NCBI GenBank assembly: GCA_900552875.1
Contig: USCS01000087.1
Coordinates: 1 to 6,739, forward strand
Source: an uncultured Collinsella sp.
GTDB lineage: Bacteria; Actinomycetota; Coriobacteriia; Coriobacteriales; Coriobacteriaceae
DNA: 6,739 bases
Direction of reading: 5' to 3'
The position numbers were made by a program, and so were the translations under genes. Below are positions 4,029-6,739 of this stretch, piece after piece. Within the stretch, counting starts at the first letter, position 1. The number at the start of each line of letters is the position of its first letter. Under the pieces are notes generated by a model. It was not told the DNA's origin. It saw nothing but the letters and a program-made list of their open reading frames with translations, and did not search any database.

Positions 4029-6710
4029 ATGGCACAGACCACGACAGATACCGCCGCCAGCACCGTCTCCGGCGCCGGCGCCGCCAGCTCATTCTCGGGC
4101 GGCACGGGAACCGAAGCCGAGTTCGGCTCGCTCGGCGCGCTCTCCCCCACCTGGTGGGAGCCCGAGGACGGCAGTGAGCCCGAACCATGGCTCACGCCCG
4201 ATCAGGCCTTTGAGCGCTTCTTTGAATGGACGAGCGATCGCGGCATTGAGCTGTGGGATCACCAAGAAGAGGCTCTCATGGACCTGGCCGCCGGAGATCA
4301 CGCCATTTTGGGCACGCCGACCGGATCGGGTAAATCGCTCGTCGCGCTGGGTATGCTCTTTATGGGCATGGCACAGGGCAAGCGCTGTTATTACACGGCC
4401 CCCATCAAGGCTCTGGTCAGCGAGAAGTTTTTCGACCTTGTGCAGGTGCTCGGCCGCGATAACGTCGGTATGATCACCGGCGACACGCATATCAACACCA
4501 AGGCGCCCGTCATCTGCTGCACGGCAGAGATCCTTGCCAACGACGCACTGCGCGAGGGCGAAGATGCCGATGTTGGCTGCGTCGCCATGGACGAATTCCA
4601 CTACTTTGCCGACCCCGATCGCGGTTGGGCCTGGCAGGTGCCGCTGCTCACCCTGCCCCACACACAATTCATGCTCATGAGCGCCACGCTCGGCGATGTC
4701 ACTGCCATCGCCGCCTCGCTCGAGGAGCACACCGGCGCTGCTTGCGACTTGGTTGTCGACGCCCCGCGTCCCGTTCCGCTGAGCTACGACTATGTGACGA
4801 CCTCCCTCGAGGGCACGGTCGAGCTCGCCATGCGCCGCGGCGAGGCCCCGCTCTATATCGTGCACTTTAGCCAGGATGCCGCCCTTGCGACGGCACAGTC
4901 GCTCGCCAATTTTGGCATCGCCAGCAAGGAGCAACGCGAAGCCATCAAAGAAGCGGCAAAGGGAACGAGCTTCTCCACGGCCTTTGGCAAGATTCTCAAG
5001 CGCTTGCTCGGATGCGGCGTCGGCGTGCACCATGCTGGCATGTTGCCGCGCTATCGCCTGCTGGTCGAGCGCCTGGCGCAGCAGGGCCTGTTGCCCGTCA
5101 TCTGCGGCACCGATACGCTCGGCGTCGGCATCAACGTACCCATCCACACCGTGGTGCTCACCGCGCTCACCAAGTTTGACGGCTACAAGATGCGGCGTCT
5201 GCGCGCCCGTGAGTTCCATCAGATCGCCGGTCGCGCCGGTCGCTCGGGCTTTGACACCGAGGGTATGGTCATCGCCGAGGCCCCGGAGCACGAGATCGAG
5301 AACGCCAAGCTCATGGCCAAGGCGGGCGACGACCCCAAAAAACTCCGTAAGATTAAAAAGAAAAAGGCCCCCGAGGGCTTTGTCACCTGGAACAAGCAGA
5401 CCTTTGAGCGCCTGATCGAGACGCAGCCCGAAACGCTCAAGCCGCGCCTGCGCATCACACACTCCATGGTGATTAGCGTGGTCGAGCAGGGCGGCGACGC
5501 TCGCACCCGCGTGCACGACCTCATCGAGACAAGCCTGCAAACACCCGAGGAAAAGGCAAAGCTCGATGAGCGTGCCGACGAGATCTTCGCCACGCTCATC
5601 GACTCCGGCGTCGTCGTGCGCACCGAGGTGCCGCCCGCACCCGACGCTCCGGCTGACGCCGCGCCGGACATCGACTACGCGCTGACGGTCGACCTGCCCG
5701 AGGACTTTGCTCTCGACCAGCCGCTCTCGCCGTTTTTGCTTGCCGCGCTGGAGTTGCTCGATCCCGAGAGCGAGACCTATACCATGGATCTAATCTCAAT
5801 GGTCGAGGCAACGCTCGAGGATCCCAAGCAGGTGCTGCGCGCACAGGAGCGCGCCGCACGCGATCGCGCTATGGCCGAGATGAAGGCCGACGGCATCGAA
5901 TATGAGGAGCGCTTGGAGCGCATTCAAGACGTCACGTACGAAAAGCCGCTCGAGGATTTGCTCGACGCCGCCTTTGACAAGTACTGCCAGGAAGTACCCT
6001 GGGCAAACGACTACCAGCTCTCTCCCAAGAGCGTCCTGCGCGATATGCTGGAAAGCGCGAGCGATTTTAAGGGCTACATTCAAAAGCTCGGCATCGCCCG
6101 CTCCGAGGGCATTTTGCTGCGCTACCTGGCAGAAGCCTATCGTTCACTCGACCGCACCGTGCCCATCGAGAAGCGCGACGAGCGCCTGCGCGACATTATC
6201 TCGTGGCTGGGCTTTGTGGTGCGCTCGGTCGACTCGAGTCTGGTGGACGAGTGGGAGAACGCCGGCAACCCCGCTGCACTCGACGCCGCACCGCCGCAGG
6301 GCATCGACGAAGTCGTGGCAGACCGCCGTGGCTGTACCCTGCTGGTGCGCAACGCACTCTTCCGCCGCGTGGCCCTTGCAGCCCGCGAGCACGCGCGCGA
6401 TCTGGGCGAGCTCGACGAGGACTGGGGCATGAGCGAGGTCCGCTGGCAAAAGGCGCTCGACGCCTATCACGAGCAACACGAGGAAATCCTCACCAACGGC
6501 GACGCCCGCAGCGCCGCGATGTTTACCATCGACGAGAGTGACGAGAAGCCCGATCATGTGTGGCACGTGCACCAGATTTTTGCCGACGAGGACGGCGACC
6601 ACGACTTTGGCATCATGGGCGATGTCGATCTGGACGCCACGCAAGACGGCGGCGAGGTCATTTTCAAAAACTACCGCGTCGGCTTTATCGAGGACCTGCT
6701 CGAGGACTAG
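4029..6710 (+). CDS. Ski2-like DExH-box RNA helicase with a long DUF3516-like C-terminal region
   Basis: The protein has 893 residues. After a low-complexity Ser/Gly/Ala/Thr N-terminus (1-40) come the superfamily 2 motifs in order: DHQEEAL (77-83), Walker A GTPTGSGKS (95-103), motif Ia TAPIKAL (123-129), MITGD (148-152), CTAEIL (164-169), DEFH (188-191), SAT (218-220), HHAGMLP (334-340), TDTLGVGINVP (361-371) and HQIAGRAGRSGFD (397-409). The HHxGxLP and QxxGRAGRxGxD forms are typical of Ski2/Mtr4/HelY helicases, which unwind RNA with ATP for decay or processing. A Lys-rich linker (437-446) leads into about 440 residues that I assign, from memory, to DUF3516, an actinobacterial extension of unknown role. 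The frame is open from 3957, but the ATG at 4029 is preferred. It follows the candidate -10, and upstream residues look non-coding. The ribosome site is weak (GAGAG). All catalytic motifs are intact. Confidence 0.93.
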   Translation: MAQTTTDTAASTVSGAGAASSFSGGTGTEAEFGSLGALSPTWWEPEDGSEPEPWLTPDQAFERFFEWTSDRGIELWDHQEEALMDLAAGDHAILGTPTGSGKSLVALGMLFMGMAQGKRCYYTAPIKALVSEKFFDLVQVLGRDNVGMITGDTHINTKAPVICCTAEILANDALREGEDADVGCVAMDEFHYFADPDRGWAWQVPLLTLPHTQFMLMSATLGDVTAIAASLEEHTGAACDLVVDAPRPVPLSYDYVTTSLEGTVELAMRRGEAPLYIVHFSQDAALATAQSLANFGIASKEQREAIKEAAKGTSFSTAFGKILKRLLGCGVGVHHAGMLPRYRLLVERLAQQGLLPVICGTDTLGVGINVPIHTVVLTALTKFDGYKMRRLRAREFHQIAGRAGRSGFDTEGMVIAEAPEHEIENAKLMAKAGDDPKKLRKIKKKKAPEGFVTWNKQTFERLIETQPETLKPRLRITHSMVISVVEQGGDARTRVHDLIETSLQTPEEKAKLDERADEIFATLIDSGVVVRTEVPPAPDAPADAAPDIDYALTVDLPEDFALDQPLSPFLLAALELLDPESETYTMDLISMVEATLEDPKQVLRAQERAARDRAMAEMKADGIEYEERLERIQDVTYEKPLEDLLDAAFDKYCQEVPWANDYQLSPKSVLRDMLESASDFKGYIQKLGIARSEGILLRYLAEAYRSLDRTVPIEKRDERLRDIISWLGFVVRSVDSSLVDEWENAGNPAALDAAPPQGIDEVVADRRGCTLLVRNALFRRVALAAREHARDLGELDEDWGMSEVRWQKALDAYHEQHEEILTNGDARSAAMFTIDESDEKPDHVWHVHQIFADEDGDHDFGIMGDVDLDATQDGGEVIFKNYRVGFIEDLLED

Positions 6711-6739
6711 CCGAACAGAATGGGACGAAACGAAGCGGG

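Noticed and set aside
4089..5540. A 483-codon minus-strand open frame inside the helicase
   Set aside because: It is antisense to intact helicase motifs, has no ribosome site or known domain, and is rich in residues expected from the reversed codons.
6711..6739. Possible start of another element after the helicase stop
   Set aside because: Only 29 bases remain. They show no hairpin, ribosome site or start codon that can be supported.

Overview
The window looks like a chromosomal segment from a high-GC actinobacterium. The gut Coriobacteriia (Collinsella or a relative) fit best. This rests on the GC-rich, C/G-ending codon use, the gene content (a Ski2-type helicase with a DUF3516-like C-terminal half, a DUF4097 protein beside a membrane-bound XRE regulator) and the mostly leaderless or short-leader spacing. 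It is a judgement from sequence character, not a database match.

Layout: the window splits into two divergent blocks around an intergenic region of about 130-270 bp near position 1832-2098. Leftward (minus strand) run an XRE-family regulator with an Ala-rich coil and two membrane segments (1115-1831), a translationally overlapping DUF4097-type membrane-anchored beta-repeat protein (219-1118), a long hairpin (138-171), and the N-terminal 39 residues of a gene that leaves the window (1-119), possibly a bacterial Elp3. Rightward (plus strand) run a Trm9/ALKBH8-like SAM methyltransferase (2099-2971), a TrmB-like tRNA (guanine-N7) methyltransferase relative (3090-3929), and a large Ski2-like DExH RNA helicase (4029-6710). 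No tRNA, rRNA, CRISPR array, transposon or prophage gene is visible.

How the genes may work together: the rightward genes all point to RNA metabolism, namely wobble-uridine methylation, variable-loop or related guanine methylation, and RNA unwinding. If the truncated left-edge gene is Elp3, the window holds both chemical steps of the eukaryote-like cm5U to mcm5U wobble pathway within 3 kb in a bacterium, which is the most interesting hypothesis here. The leftward XRE-DUF4097 pair looks like a membrane-sensing regulatory unit: a DNA-binding head tethered to the membrane, coupled by a 4-base overlap to a membrane-anchored beta-repeat partner. The divergent intergenic region carries two candidate rightward promoters and several inverted repeats that could be operators.
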